64,000 bases of DNA from CAVZCK01 sp963773735 (GCA_963773735.1 CAVZCK010000022.1:186001-250000); one strand, 5' to 3'. Positions 20,032-28,702 are shown, counted from the first letter of the stretch. Notes: generated from the letters alone by a model not told the origin. Translations and numbers: made by a program.

Positions 20032-21165
20032 ATGCGCGACGATGAAGCCATCGCCCGTCTCGCCGGCGATATTTACGATGCCGCGCTCGATCCGTCCTTA
20101 CGGCAGGCGGCGCTTGAAAAAATAGCCGCCTTTGTTGGCGGCGTGGCTGGATGGGTGATCAGGCGGGACCGCGTGCAGGGAACTGGCGAGGCCCTCTATG
20201 ATTTCGGCTGTCAGCCACGCTACCACCGCCTCTATTTCGAGACATATATCAGGTTCGATCCGGTCAGCCCTGCGATCCTGTCCTCCAACCCCGGCGAGGT
20301 GATCAGCAATTCAAGCATCATGCCGCGTCGCGATTTCGTGAAGACACGCTTCTATGAAGAGTGGATGGCGCCGCAAGGCTGGCTGGAGAATATCTTCGTC
20401 ACGCTGGACAGTTCGCCCACGCAGGTCGCCGCTCTCGCCATTGCCCGGGGCAAGCAGGCCGGTTGGGCTGACGACGGTGTGCACCAACGCGTGCGCCGGA
20501 TCGTGCCGCATCTGCGCAACGCCTCTCTCATCGTCAAGGCCGTCCGTCTGCGGACGGGACAGATGACAGCGCTTGCCGATGCGCTCGATGGCATCAGCGC
20601 CGGGGTGTTTCTCGTCGATGCGGAAGGCCGCATCGTCCATGCGAATGCAAGCGGCAGCGCCATGCTGGCGGGAGGCATTCTGCCCGGCGTTATAATAGAA
20701 AGCCAAACCATCCCGGAGCGCAGCGCGAGCCGGACCGTGCTCGCAGCTCTTGCTCAGGCGCATCGAAGCGGCGCACCAGTTGCCAGCAGGAGCATCGCCT
20801 TACCGGTAAAATCTCCAGATGGCGAGCGCTATGTCGCGCACTGTCTTCCGCTCACCTCCGGGCGGCGCCGTGAGGCCGTTGGCACCTACCGGGCTGTCGC
20901 AGCGGTGTTTGTGCAGAAGGCGGAACTCGGTGGCGCCGCCGTGGCCGAGGTGATTGGCCGCCGTTACCAGCTGACGCCGACGGAGCTGCGCGTCTTGTTG
21001 ACCATCGTAGACACGGGCGGCGTGCCGGACACGGCCGGCGTTTTGGGTATCGCTGAAACCACTGTGAAGACGCATCTGCGCCGGCTGTTTGCCAAGACCG
21101 GCGCCAGCCGCCAACTCGAGCTGGCCAGGCTCGTGGCAGGCTTCTCCGGCATCGCTTCGCGCTGA
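20032..21165 (+). CDS. LuxR-type transcriptional regulator (second of two)
   Basis: 377 residues with the same architecture as the gene just upstream: DIYDAALDPSLRQAALEKIA, FETYIRFDPVSP, RDFVKTRFYEEWMAPQGW, a PAS-like ADALDGISAGVFLVDAEGRI with HANASGSAML, then the helix-turn-helix YQLTPTELRVLLTIVDTGGV with PDTAGVLGIAETTVKTHLRR and LFAKTGASRQLEL. Only five bases separate the two genes, so they are co-transcribed. The two C-terminal domains are clearly homologous. Targets cannot be predicted; no signal-binding residues of classical acyl-homoserine-lactone LuxR proteins are evident. Confidence 0.85.
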   Translation: MRDDEAIARLAGDIYDAALDPSLRQAALEKIAAFVGGVAGWVIRRDRVQGTGEALYDFGCQPRYHRLYFETYIRFDPVSPAILSSNPGEVISNSSIMPRRDFVKTRFYEEWMAPQGWLENIFVTLDSSPTQVAALAIARGKQAGWADDGVHQRVRRIVPHLRNASLIVKAVRLRTGQMTALADALDGISAGVFLVDAEGRIVHANASGSAMLAGGILPGVIIESQTIPERSASRTVLAALAQAHRSGAPVASRSIALPVKSPDGERYVAHCLPLTSGRRREAVGTYRAVAAVFVQKAELGGAAVAEVIGRRYQLTPTELRVLLTIVDTGGVPDTAGVLGIAETTVKTHLRRLFAKTGASRQLELARLVAGFSGIASR

Positions 21166-21243
21166 TCGAGGGCAATCGACCGCCGCGACCAGCTCCCGCA
21201 AAGCCGCGGGCTCGGATCACACTAAATCACCGTTCCCGATCTA

Positions 21244-22035
21244 CTATAGACCGCTGAACCAGTTGTAGCCGCCGTCCTCCCAATAGCCGCCGGGATAGAC
21301 GTTCGTCACCTCCATCGCGGTAATCCATTTGGGCTGCTTGAAGCCGAGCTTGAGCGGCGTCTTCAGCCGCATCGGGAAGCCGTAAATATCGCCGATCGGC
21401 GCGCCGTCATATTGGGTGGCGAGGATCGTCTGCGGATGTAGCGCGGTCGGCATGTCGATGCTGGAGGAATAGCCGTCCGGGGCGCATTTAAAGCCGACAT
21501 ATTTGGCGGTCGTGTCGGCGCCGATCCGCTCCAGGAAGAGCTTCAGCGGTACGCCCGACCATTTGCCGATATAGTCCCAGCCCTCGACGCAGACATGGCG
21601 GGTGATCTGCGTCTCATGCGGCAGCGCGTAAAGCGCATCCTTGGTCCAGGCGCGCTTGTCCTTGACGAGGCCGGCAAGCTCCAGCCGCCAACTCGCGCCA
21701 TCAACCGGCTTGACCTGCTCCTTGGTATAGAAGGCGTTGAAGCGCGGCGGATGGGCAACGTCGGCGTCCGAATAGGTGGGGGCAAGCACCGACGGATTGA
21801 ACAGCCAGGCCTGCACCCGGTCGTTCCAGCGGGACATGGCTCGCAGAACGGCTTGCAAATTCTGGTCGTTGCTGATGTCGCAGCCGCTGAGCAGAGTCAG
21901 CGCGCCGAGGCTCAGCGTGCCGCGCAGAAAGCCGCGCCGCTCGATGCGCTTAATGAGCGAGCGGTGCTCGATGAGCGAACTCTGATCGACGCCGCCTTGC
22001 GGGCGATGAATGGAGAGGGCGCGTCTGATGGTCAT
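21244..22035 (-). CDS. Molybdopterin-dependent oxidoreductase, sulfite-oxidase fold (MsrP/YedY-like)
   Basis: About 263 residues. The N-terminus has a Tat-like signal (IERRGFLRGTLSLGALTLLS then GC, with a possible lipobox cysteine). The sulfite-oxidase-fold catalytic domain carries the molybdenum-ligand cysteine in RHVCVEGWDYIGKWSGVPL, followed by KCAPDGYSSSIDM and GFPMRLKTPLKLGFKQPKW. Such enzymes reduce or oxidise sulfur or other small compounds in the periplasm. Start ATG 22035 lies one base after the stop of the upstream cytochrome b, so the two form a unit. The partner is not the usual MsrQ type, so the substrate should not be assumed to be methionine sulfoxide. Confidence 0.85.
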   Translation of the reverse strand: MTIRRALSIHRPQGGVDQSSLIEHRSLIKRIERRGFLRGTLSLGALTLLSGCDISNDQNLQAVLRAMSRWNDRVQAWLFNPSVLAPTYSDADVAHPPRFNAFYTKEQVKPVDGASWRLELAGLVKDKRAWTKDALYALPHETQITRHVCVEGWDYIGKWSGVPLKLFLERIGADTTAKYVGFKCAPDGYSSSIDMPTALHPQTILATQYDGAPIGDIYGFPMRLKTPLKLGFKQPKWITAMEVTNVYPGGYWEDGGYNWFSGL

Positions 22036-22036
22036 C

Positions 22037-22729
22037 TCACTCTCCGGGGGCGGGCGTTGCCGCCGCAACCTTACGCGGCACCCAGACATTGCCGGTGATC
22101 ATGGCTTTGAGCGTTTTCGGCACCAGCAGGGCAAGCGTTACATGCACGGCGAGAAACAGCACGATGCCTGACATGCCGATGAAATGGGCAAGCCGCGCGC
22201 CCTGGAAGTCGTAGAACAGGGCGGTCAGCCATTGGAACTGCACCGGCTTCCAGATCGCGAGGCCCGAGGTGAAGGATAAGAGCGTGGCGAGCACGACGCC
22301 GACATAGCTCACCCGCTGCACGGTATTGTAGACGGAGAGATCGTCATGGCTGAGGCGGAAGGTGAGCGCCTCGGTGAGGTCGTGCCAGAAGCCGCTCAGG
22401 GAAATCGGAAACCATTTGTGCTGAATACGGCCGGTGGTGAAACCATAGATCAACGCTGCGGTGCCGTTGAGGAAGAACACCCACATGGCGGCGAAATGCC
22501 AGAGCAGCGCGTTGCTGAAGCCGACATCCTTGTTGAGCTTGTAGGTGATCTCGGGGTCGCCGCCGAGCGTCGCCCAATGCGGGAAGGTCAGCCAGCTGAA
22601 GATCGGGACGTTATTATAGATGCCCCAGCCGCTGCCGATCATGATCAGAATCGCAGCGGCGTTGAGCCAATGCATGATCCGCACCAGGGGCGGATGAACC
22701 CGAACCTCAGTCCCCGCATCGTTGGACAT
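22037..22729 (-). CDS. Cytochrome b/b6-type membrane subunit (Ni-hydrogenase/thiosulfate-reductase b-type family)
   Basis: 230 residues with four to five membrane helices. VHPPLVRIMHWLNAAAILIM with GSGWGIYNNVP starts with the first heme-ligand histidine. Next are LLWHFAAMWVFFLNGTAALI YG, YVGVVLATLLSFTSGLAIW and AHFIGMSGIVLFLAVHVTLA. Paired histidines fit binding of two b hemes. It is placed immediately before the molybdoenzyme and should pass electrons between it and the quinone pool or cytochrome c. The family is that of hydrogenase- and thiosulfate-reductase-type b cytochromes rather than MsrQ (YedZ). Confidence 0.85.
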   Translation of the reverse strand: MSNDAGTEVRVHPPLVRIMHWLNAAAILIMIGSGWGIYNNVPIFSWLTFPHWATLGGDPEITYKLNKDVGFSNALLWHFAAMWVFFLNGTAALIYGFTTGRIQHKWFPISLSGFWHDLTEALTFRLSHDDLSVYNTVQRVSYVGVVLATLLSFTSGLAIWKPVQFQWLTALFYDFQGARLAHFIGMSGIVLFLAVHVTLALLVPKTLKAMITGNVWVPRKVAAATPAPGE

Positions 22730-22983
22730 TTGAGCCGCTCCGCAATAGCCCGTCTAGCGGTGTGCATGGACGCCGCCAGGCGATCAGGCAAGCGCGCTGC
22801 TGACCATCATTTTGCAGTATTCTTCCTCAACTCTTTTCGCAACGCAACTTCCTTTAACAACACAATTTCGTTAGAGAAAATAAATTGAATTGCAACTTTC
22901 TGTGAGTGCGAAAGAAACCTTTTCAACAGTGCCAACATTTCATGCGAATAACGATTCCGGCGAGCTAACCACGGAGGTTGCCA

Positions 22984-23784
22984 ATGACGCCCGGCGAGGC
23001 TGCGTCAGGTTTTTGCGGGATCGCGATCATGGCCAAGGCGTCGCGCCCAGGTCTGACCAAGACCAGGCTCGTCCCGCCGCTCACGCCGGAGGACGCCGCG
23101 GCTTGCAACACGGCATTTCTCCAGGACGTCGCTGACAATTTGCTGCGGGCCGAGGCGGAGGCTAGCCTTGCCGGCTATGTCGCCTATGGACCGGCCGGCT
23201 CCGGCGGCTTCTTCCGCGCGCATTTGCCGGCACAAATCGGCCTTCTTGAAATCTGGTATCCTGATTTCGGCCTTTGCCTGGCGAAGGCGCTGGAGGCGCA
23301 ATTCGCGCGCGGGCACGGCGCTGCCTGCGTCCTCAATTCGGACAGCCCGACCTTGCCGTCCGCTTTTCTGACCGAGGCGGTCCGCGCGCTCCAGGCGCCG
23401 GGCGACCGTATCGTGCTGGGTCCGTCATCCGACGGCGGATATTATATTTTGGGGTGCAAACGCGTCCATTCGAGGCTATTCGAGGACATCGCCTGGAGCA
23501 CGGATGCAGTGGCGCGTCAGACGCTCGAACGCGCCGCCGAGCTTGGCATCCCGGTCCATATGCTTCCGGCCTGGTACGACGTCGACGATGCCGATGCCCT
23601 GCGGCGTGTCGCCGGCGAATTGCTGGACGGCATGCCCTTTCATCCTCGCATCGCGTCGAGCCCGGCGCGGCACACCGCCGATCTCATCGGCCGCCTGAGG
23701 CGCGAAGGACGGCTGAACGGGTTCCTCCCCGTGACGCCCGGCCCGCCAGGGAGCCCATCCCGTCTGGCTTTTGCGGCGCGCTGA
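22984..23784 (+). CDS. DUF2064 / TIGR04282-type GT-A glycosyltransferase
   Basis: About 266 residues. The N-terminus IAIMAKASRPGLTKTRLVPP is the nucleotide-sugar/NTP-transferase-like start. NSDSPTLPSAFL supplies the DSP motif and GPSSDGGYYILGCKR the DGGYY motif of DUF2064. Members act as sugar transferases in some secondary pathways; the 'arsenosugar' label of the family is inherited from a few gene clusters and need not apply here. Start ATG 22984 lies nine bases after GGAGGT. It is the first gene of a four-gene tight operon: 3 bases to the next gene, then overlaps. Confidence 0.82.
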   Translation: MTPGEAASGFCGIAIMAKASRPGLTKTRLVPPLTPEDAAACNTAFLQDVADNLLRAEAEASLAGYVAYGPAGSGGFFRAHLPAQIGLLEIWYPDFGLCLAKALEAQFARGHGAACVLNSDSPTLPSAFLTEAVRALQAPGDRIVLGPSSDGGYYILGCKRVHSRLFEDIAWSTDAVARQTLERAAELGIPVHMLPAWYDVDDADALRRVAGELLDGMPFHPRIASSPARHTADLIGRLRREGRLNGFLPVTPGPPGSPSRLAFAAR

Positions 23785-23787
23785 CGA

Positions 23788-25104
23788 ATGATGTTATTCG
23801 GCGTTCCCATACAGCTATTGGGGCCCGGCGCGCTCTTGCTCGCTTCGATGATCGCAGGCGCCATCGCATTTTTTGCCAAGGACCACACCGTCGTCGTCGT
23901 GCTCGCGCTCGGGCAGGCGCTGATCTACGTGCCGGCGGCATTCTGGGCTTGGCAGCGGCAGGGCACCCCCGCCTTCTCAATGCGCAATACGCTGCTTTTC
24001 GTTCTCGGCCTAGCGGCCGTCTTGCGCGCGCTCATCCTGTTCGCGCCGCCGCATTCGACCGACATTTACCGCTATGTCTGGGATGGCCGCGTTCAGGCCG
24101 CCGGCATCAATCCCTATCTTTACATTCCCGCGGACCCGGCCTTAGCGCATCTGCGCGACGAAGCGATCTATCCCGGCATCAACCGCAAGGAATACGCTCC
24201 GACCATTTATCCGCCTACGGCGCAGATCGTCTATTGGGCGGCGACACGGCTCGGCGAAAGCGTCACCGTCATGAAGCTGGCCATGCTCGGCTTCGAGGCG
24301 TTGGCGATCTGGGCCATTCTTTCCCTCCTCGCGGCGCGTGGCCTGCCCCAATATCTGGTCCTGATCTACGCCTGGCATCCGCTCGCCATCTGGGAGGTCG
24401 CCGGAAGCGGTCATATCGACGTCGTCGCCATGGCCCTGCTATTGCTGGGCATTCTCGCGGCCGAGCGGGGAAAGGCCTGGGCGGCCGGCGCCGCCCTCGC
24501 CGCGGCAACCCTCGCCAAATATTTCCCTCTCGTGGTTGCTCCCGCGCTCTGGCGCCGCGGCGACTGGAAGATGCCGCTTGCCGTGTTGCTCACCGGTGCG
24601 GCGCTTTACGTTCCCTATCTCTCGGCCGGCGAGAAGATTTTCGGCTTTTTGGGCGGCTATGCCGATGAAGGCGGCTTGCGCAGCGGCGAGGGCATTTTTC
24701 TGGCCGCGCTATTCCGCAAGATCGGGCTCGGCGAAGCCGCGCTGCCACTGTTCTTCATCGTATTCGCCGCTCTTCTCGGCACGCTGGCCTGGCGCACCAC
24801 CTTCCGTGACCGTCCTGAGCAGTCCGACATCAGGGGCACGTTTGCGCTGGCCGCAGCTTTCACGGTGCTGGTCTCGCCGCCTCACGCCTGGTATTTCCTC
24901 TGGCTGATCCCGTTTCTCTGCTTCGTTTTCTCCCCCGCCGTTCTCTATCTCACGCTCGCTGCGACGGCGCTCTACCGCGTCGGCTGGCCGCCGAGCCTGA
25001 CCGGCGCCGGCATGCTTTATGGCCCGTTCATGCTGCTTATGCTCTTGGAAAGATCGAAGCTGTTTTCGAAAAAGGAGGTGCTTCATGAAAGCGCTCGCGA
25101 CTGA
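23788..25104 (+). CDS. Polytopic membrane mannosyltransferase-like protein (GT87/DUF2029-like)
   Basis: 438 residues with about ten membrane helices. The extracytoplasmic acidic motif STDIYRYVWDGRVQAAGINP YLY is typical of GT-C enzymes that use polyprenyl-phosphate sugars. Further conserved-looking parts are YPPTAQIVYWA, YAWHPLAIWEVAGSGHIDVV, AATLAKYFPLVVAPAL and VSPPHAWYFLWLIPF. It would add a hexose to a lipid or protein on the periplasmic side. It overlaps the next gene by 20 bases. With the neighbouring GT-A enzymes (cytosolic sugar donors) it suggests a glycolipid or glycan pathway. Confidence 0.78.
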   Translation: MMLFGVPIQLLGPGALLLASMIAGAIAFFAKDHTVVVVLALGQALIYVPAAFWAWQRQGTPAFSMRNTLLFVLGLAAVLRALILFAPPHSTDIYRYVWDGRVQAAGINPYLYIPADPALAHLRDEAIYPGINRKEYAPTIYPPTAQIVYWAATRLGESVTVMKLAMLGFEALAIWAILSLLAARGLPQYLVLIYAWHPLAIWEVAGSGHIDVVAMALLLLGILAAERGKAWAAGAALAAATLAKYFPLVVAPALWRRGDWKMPLAVLLTGAALYVPYLSAGEKIFGFLGGYADEGGLRSGEGIFLAALFRKIGLGEAALPLFFIVFAALLGTLAWRTTFRDRPEQSDIRGTFALAAAFTVLVSPPHAWYFLWLIPFLCFVFSPAVLYLTLAATALYRVGWPPSLTGAGMLYGPFMLLMLLERSKLFSKKEVLHESARD

Positions 25105-26179
25105 CGAAGGCTCCAAACCGGCAGCCGGCGAGCAGCCAGCGCTGCCCGACCCAAGGCGCTATTTCGAGCGGATTGGCGTGGAGCGCGGCCCGGTCGCGGT
25201 GGCGGACCCGGTCTGCCTCTATCTGGAGACGACCAACCGCTGCAATCTTCTTTGCGAGACCTGCCCCCGCACCTTCGAGGAGCTGGAGCCGCCGGCCGAT
25301 ATGAGCTGGGAGCTGTTCACCAAGATTGTCGATCAGTACCCGAACATTCAGCGCGTGGTGCTGCACGGGGTCGGCGAGCCGATGATGGTCGCCGAGCTGC
25401 CCGAAATGGTCCGCTATCTGAAGGCGCGCGGCACCTATGTGCTGTTCAACACCAACGGCACCTTGATGCGCGAGAAGAAGAGCCGTGAGCTGATCGAGGC
25501 GGGACTCGACGAGTTGCGCATCTCGCTCGATGCCGCCGAGGCGAAGACGTTCGAGCTGGTGCGCGGCCGCGATCTGTTCGACCGCATCGTTCGCAATTTG
25601 AAGAGTTTTGTCGCGCTGAAGGCGAAGATGGGCGCGGACCGCCCGCGCCTCTCGCTCTGGCTGACGGGCTTGCGCGAGACCATGCAGCAGCTGCCCGCCT
25701 TTATCCGCCTCGCCCATGAGATCGGCGTGCCGGAGGTGCATCTGCAGCGGCTGGTGTTTCCGGACAAAGGCCTCGGCCTTGCCCGCGCCGAGTCCTCGCT
25801 GTTCGAGCGGCGCGACGAAGAGGAGGGCGCTTATCTGCTAGAGGCGGAGCGTCTTGCCGCCGGGCTCGGCGTCATGTTCGACGCCTCGGGCGCGGCCGAG
25901 CCGGAGGCGAGCCTTCGCCGAAGCGAAGGGGATGCGCCATGGTCGCTCTGCCGGCGCCCCTGGTCGTTGATGTATTTCACCGCCCATGGCCGAGCCTTGC
26001 CCTGCTGCATCGCGCCATTCTCGATGCGCGGCTATGAGAACTTCACGCTCGGCGACGCCAAAACCTCGTCCTTGCCGGACATCTGGAACAGCCCGGCCTA
26101 TCAGTCCTTCCGGAGCGACCTGCTAGGCGAGCGGCCGCCCAAGACCTGCGAGGGCTGCGGCCTGCGCTGGAGCCTCTGA
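25085..26179 (+). CDS. Radical SAM protein with SPASM-like C-terminus
   Basis: About 364 residues. The [4Fe-4S] radical-SAM motif is CNLLCETCPR (CxxxCxxC), preceded by VCLYLETTNR. GVGEPMM matches the GGE-type SAM-binding motif. The C-terminal third carries cysteines in WSLCRRPW, LPCCIAPF and KTCEGCGLRW, which fits an auxiliary iron-sulfur cluster (SPASM or twitch). These enzymes modify peptides, sugars or other small molecules by radical chemistry. Start ATG 25085 is preceded by AAGGAGGTGCTTC, a strong ribosome site inside the end of the previous gene. It ends in a TGATG overlap with the next gene. Confidence 0.85.
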   Translation: MKALATDEGSKPAAGEQPALPDPRRYFERIGVERGPVAVADPVCLYLETTNRCNLLCETCPRTFEELEPPADMSWELFTKIVDQYPNIQRVVLHGVGEPMMVAELPEMVRYLKARGTYVLFNTNGTLMREKKSRELIEAGLDELRISLDAAEAKTFELVRGRDLFDRIVRNLKSFVALKAKMGADRPRLSLWLTGLRETMQQLPAFIRLAHEIGVPEVHLQRLVFPDKGLGLARAESSLFERRDEEEGAYLLEAERLAAGLGVMFDASGAAEPEASLRRSEGDAPWSLCRRPWSLMYFTAHGRALPCCIAPFSMRGYENFTLGDAKTSSLPDIWNSPAYQSFRSDLLGERPPKTCEGCGLRWSL

Positions 26180-26934
26180 TGGCTGCCATGATCGACATGC
26201 CTTCCCAGACGCAGGCCAGAACCGGCGTCAGCGTCGTTATCCCCGTGCTGAACGAGGAAGAGGCGATCGGCCCGGTGATCGATGCGCTGCGGCATGAGGC
26301 AATCGACGAGATCATCATCGCCGATGGCGGCTCGCAAGACCGGACAGTGGCGATCGCGGCGGCGCGCGGCGCGCGCGTCATTCATGCGGGCAAGGGCTAC
26401 GGACGGGCCTGCCTGGAGGGCGCCAAGGCTGCGGGCGAAAGCTGCCGCATTGTCGTCTTCATGGACGGCGACGGCAGCGACGTGCCCGCCGAACTGTCTC
26501 GCTTGGTTGCCCCGATCGCGGCCGGTACGCATGATTTCGTCATCGGATCGCGCGCGCGGGGCCAGCGCGAGCCTGAGTCAATGGCCTGGCATCAGCTCGC
26601 GGCCGGTTGGGTGATCGGCTATCTTGTGGGTCTCACCTGCGGCTTCCGCTATTCCGATATGTGCGCCTTTCGAGCCATGGGCCGCGACACGCTTTTCGGC
26701 CTCGATATGCGCGAGATGACCTATGGCTGGAACCTCGAGATGCAGATGAAGGCGGCGTGCGCCGGTCTGCGCATTCTCGAGATTCCCGTGCCCTATGCCC
26801 GGCGCTTGGCCGGACAGTCGAAGGTCGCCGGCTCCCTGCGCGGCACGCTCAAAGCCGGCAGCCGCATCCTTCTCGTGCTGGCGCGGGTATTTCGGGCCGC
26901 GCACGATCGTCGCGCCGAGTCCGGCGCGCGCTGA
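26179..26934 (+). CDS. Family 2 glycosyltransferase (dolichyl-phosphate-mannose-synthase-like)
   Basis: About 251 residues. VSVVIPVLNEEEAIGPVIDA, IIIADGGSQDRTVAIAAARG, GKGYGRACLEGAKAAG, and the DxD-type VVFMDGDGSDVPAELSRL are diagnostic of GT2. Then GSRARGQREPESM, CGFRYSDMCAFRAM, and the end with SKVAGSLRGTLKAG. It likely transfers a sugar to a polyprenyl phosphate, which would feed the GT87-like enzyme encoded two genes upstream. It is the last gene of the operon. The start overlaps the previous stop by one base. Confidence 0.85.
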   Translation: MAAMIDMPSQTQARTGVSVVIPVLNEEEAIGPVIDALRHEAIDEIIIADGGSQDRTVAIAAARGARVIHAGKGYGRACLEGAKAAGESCRIVVFMDGDGSDVPAELSRLVAPIAAGTHDFVIGSRARGQREPESMAWHQLAAGWVIGYLVGLTCGFRYSDMCAFRAMGRDTLFGLDMREMTYGWNLEMQMKAACAGLRILEIPVPYARRLAGQSKVAGSLRGTLKAGSRILLVLARVFRAAHDRRAESGAR

Positions 26935-27019
26935 CGGAGCCGTGAATTTAGGCGTCTGCGATCGCCCATTGCCACTCGGGCTTCGGCGTGCGACGGAGCA
27001 CGTCTTTCCATGCCGGATT

Positions 27020-27154
27020 GGGATTGCCCGCCTGATCATCGTTGCTTCGCTCTGCGGGTTTCATAGGCGCTATCCAGACATCCGGATCGATCTTGGGGTT
27101 ACCGACCGGTCGGCGGATCTGATCGTCGAGAATGTCGATTGCGTCCAACGACGC
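27020..27154 (+). pseudogene. Fragment of a LysR-type regulator
   Basis: A short open stretch reads RIGIARLIIVASLCGFHRRY then PDIRIDLGVTDRSADLIVEN followed by VDCVQR. This is an unmistakable piece of the effector-binding domain of LysR regulators (family pattern: P.L..F..RYP...LDLG.SDR..DLV..GVDC..R). Neither the DNA-binding domain upstream nor the rest downstream is present; it is bounded by the end of the glycosyltransferase operon and the YeeE gene. It is a remnant of a deleted gene. Confidence 0.6.
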
Positions 27155-27238
27155 GCAGCAGGTGCGGCTTGACGGCACGCCGACAATACATGCAAACTTC
27201 GCTATGCGTGAATAAGAGAATATGGGAAGGAAGCGTTT

Positions 27239-28339
27239 GTGTTTGATCTGGCCCCCAACGTCGTTACCGCCCTTGGCGGACTCCTCATCGGCATCGTCGT
27301 CGGCGCCACCATTCAGCTCACCAATTTCTGCACCATGGGCGGCATTTCCGACTATGTGCTTCTGGGCAACGGCAATCGCCTGCGCGCGTGGGTTCTGGCC
27401 ACCGCCACCGCGATTATCGGCACTCAGTTGCTTGCCTGGCAGGGGCTTATCGACCTATCGAAATCGATCTACCTCACGCCGAATTTCGGCTGGCTTGGCG
27501 CGATCTTGGGTGGCGCGCTCTTCGGCTTCGGCATGACCAAAGCGAGCGGCTGCGCCAGCCGGAATCTCGCCCGCATCGGCTCGGGCAATCTTAAGGCGAT
27601 TATCGTCATCCTGGTCATGGGCGTCGTCGCCTATATGACCCTGCGCGGCCTGCTCGGTCCACTTCGCCTGCAACTGGAGACCACCAACATCAAGCTCGAA
27701 GACAAGGGCATGAATAGCCAGTTGATCGGCGATATTCTGGCCGGGCTGGCCGGGACCGCGCCGGAGCTGATGCGAGCCATGGTTCGGATTGCCCTGCCGC
27801 TGGGGCTGTTGGTCTGGTGCTTCAAGGATCCTGAATTCCGGTCGAGCCCGCGGAACATGATCGCCGGCTTTATCATCGGCGCCTGCATCATCGCCGGCTG
27901 GGTGATCACCGGCATCCTGGGCGCGGACGAGTTCGCTCCGATCCCGCCAGCCTCATTGACCTTCGTGGCGCCGAGCGCCGACGCCCTTCAATATTTGATG
28001 ACCTGGACCGGCGCGTCGATCAATTTCGGCATCGCCGTGGTCGGCGGGGTCATTCTCGGAGCGTTTTTGGCAGCCATCACGGCCGGCCGGTTTTACCTCG
28101 AAGGCTTTGCCGATGCCGATGACACGCTGCGCCATATCGGCGGCGCCGCGCTGATGGGTTTCGGCGGCGTTCTCGCGCTTGGCTGCACCATCGGGCAGGG
28201 CACGACCGGCATGTCGACCCTCGCAGCGGGGAGCCTGATCGCCTGGATATCGATCATCGCCGGCGGCTATTTCGGCATCAAGCATCTGGAAGAAGGCAGC
28301 CTCGCCGGAGCGCTGCGCGCAAGCTTTTCGCGCTCCTGA
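27239..28339 (+). CDS. YeeE/YedE (TsuA-like) transporter
   Basis: About 366 residues with nine to ten membrane helices. It shows the conserved cysteine motifs of the family: TNFCTMGGISDYVLLGNGNR, MTKASGCASRNLARIGSGN and LALGCTIGQGTTGMS. Members import thiosulfate or related sulfur compounds; the paired cysteines form the path for the ion. The start is GTG 27239 with GGGAAGGAAG just upstream. The gene stands alone on the plus strand, near the molybdoenzyme locus that may also act on sulfur compounds, though they are separated by the glycosyltransferase operon. Confidence 0.85.
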   Translation: MFDLAPNVVTALGGLLIGIVVGATIQLTNFCTMGGISDYVLLGNGNRLRAWVLATATAIIGTQLLAWQGLIDLSKSIYLTPNFGWLGAILGGALFGFGMTKASGCASRNLARIGSGNLKAIIVILVMGVVAYMTLRGLLGPLRLQLETTNIKLEDKGMNSQLIGDILAGLAGTAPELMRAMVRIALPLGLLVWCFKDPEFRSSPRNMIAGFIIGACIIAGWVITGILGADEFAPIPPASLTFVAPSADALQYLMTWTGASINFGIAVVGGVILGAFLAAITAGRFYLEGFADADDTLRHIGGAALMGFGGVLALGCTIGQGTTGMSTLAAGSLIAWISIIAGGYFGIKHLEEGSLAGALRASFSRS

Positions 28340-28363
28340 GCGCAGGATTCACGCCGCACCGGT

Positions 28364-28702
28364 CTATCGCGGCATGCCCGGCCGGATCGGCTCGGTGCGC
28401 GGATGAACCGGATTGACGCGGGGCTGAACCGGGTCCGAGCGCGGCGGCGCTGGGTTGAGCGGATCGGCGTAACCGGGTGGCGGGGCGGGATTAAGCGGAT
28501 CGGATCGGAAGGGCCGCGCAATGGTCAAGCATGGCGTAGTAGCGCGTCGATGCATCTGTGTTTTTGGACAGCGTTTCTCGCGGTCTCCTGAACGCAGATG
28601 GCGCGCTCCGACTGGGCGTCGGTCAGGCAGGCATTGCCCTGCGCATGCGCGGGCAATCAGCGCGGTCAGGATGGTGAGGCCGATCAGCACAAGGCGCTTC
28701 AT
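28364..28702 (-). CDS. Small secreted Cys/Pro-rich protein, two frame breaks
   Basis: ATG 28702 opens a signal peptide (MKRLVLIGLTILTALIA). In the next frame comes AHAQGNACLTDAQSERAICV and QETARNAVQKHRCIDALLRH, a small domain with three cysteines. A Pro-rich tail follows in the first frame (RSDPLNPAPPPGYADPLNP, SDPVQPRVNPVHPRTEPIRP). The pieces add up to one exported protein of about 110 residues with an extended tail. I do not recognise the family. The repeated DPLNPAPP units may be a cell-wall or envelope spacer. Confidence 0.5.
   Translation of the reverse strand: MKRLVLIGLTILTALIARACAGQCLPDRRPVGARHLRSGDREKRCPKTQMHRRATTPCLTIARPFRSDPLNPAPPPGYADPLNPAPPRSDPVQPRVNPVHPRTEPIRPGMPR

Noticed and set aside
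22984..26179. Arsenosugar biosynthesis cluster
   Set aside because: The DUF2064 family name suggests it, but no arsenic methyltransferase or ArsS-type signature was seen; the radical SAM protein has a SPASM-like tail instead.
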